DNA from: UBA1258 sp963643225
GTDB taxonomy: Bacteria; Bacillota; Clostridia; Lachnospirales; Lachnospiraceae
Assembly (NCBI GenBank): GCA_963643225.1
Contig: CAVIIX010000035.1
Location: 1 to 13,603, forward strand
Reading direction: 5' to 3'
DNA length: 13,603 nucleotides
The position numbers and the translations under genes were made by a program. Every line of letters starts with the position of its first letter. Position 1 is the first letter of the stretch. Under the pieces are notes generated by a model that made no database searches, had not been told where the DNA came from, and was given only the letters and a program-made list of their open reading frames with translations. Positions 13,544 through 13,603 of this stretch are shown here, piece after piece.

Positions 13544-13603
13544 TTTTATAAAAGCTCAAGAAAACCCACTGCCTTTAGGCAGTGGGTGCTCCCCGCGAGG
13601 TGC
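13544..13603 (+). repeat. Left part of the structured interspersed repeat (copy E)
   Basis: TTTTATAAAAGCTCAAGAAA and the following CCCACTGCC/GGCAGTGGG hairpin match the left half of copy D, with only two or three changes up to GCGAGGTG. The window ends inside the element. On the minus strand its hairpin plus TTTTCTT can end transcription arriving from the right, just before the promoter of the cobalamin unit. Confidence 0.85.

Noticed and set aside
1..13603. CRISPR array made from the recurring elements
   Set aside because: Copies are kilobases apart, unequal in length and separated by genes, and no cas gene is present.

Overview
The window looks like accessory-rich chromosome of a low-GC Clostridia bacterium, most probably a Lachnospiraceae member. 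This rests on strong AAGGAGG-type ribosome sites, codon use, a DUF6020 membrane family typical of Firmicutes, a ketopantoate-reductase/membrane-protein pair and a DUF4430 lipoprotein/ECF S-component pair. The taxonomic call is inference; no rRNA or tRNA is present.

Layout, left to right. Positions 1-73 are the right part of a structured interspersed repeat. Its end lies 6 bp upstream of the ribosome site of an ATP-grasp ligase gene (96-1094), which is followed after 22 bp by a GltS-type sodium/glutamate symporter (1117-2454) and an intrinsic terminator. Next is a two-gene unit: a ketopantoate reductase-like oxidoreductase (2677-3606) and a four-helix membrane protein (3615-4115). Positions 4116-4708 carry no intact gene. 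They hold a hairpin like the right ends of IS200/IS605 elements, a truncated repeat copy and a decayed coding remnant.

Positions 4709-7927 form a tight two-gene unit: a 935-aa PLD-nuclease/superfamily 2 helicase/DUF3427 protein and a NUDIX hydrolase. It is the best candidate in the window for a genome-defence or nucleic-acid-processing module. Then two distantly related DUF6020 multi-pass membrane proteins point at each other (8217-9863 plus, 10040-11884 minus) across a shared bidirectional terminator. The first one overlaps by ATGA with a 28-aa single-helix micro-ORF.

The right end reads leftward: an extended -10 promoter, a cobalamin riboswitch, tandem hairpins with U tracts, a DUF4430 lipoprotein and an ECF transporter S component. 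This is a coherent corrinoid-uptake unit, because riboswitch, surface binder and permease subunit all fit together.

The repeat occurs in five full or partial copies, all in one orientation, and both window ends lie inside copies. On the minus strand its first hairpin is followed by a U-rich run, so complete copies can act as terminators between leftward units.
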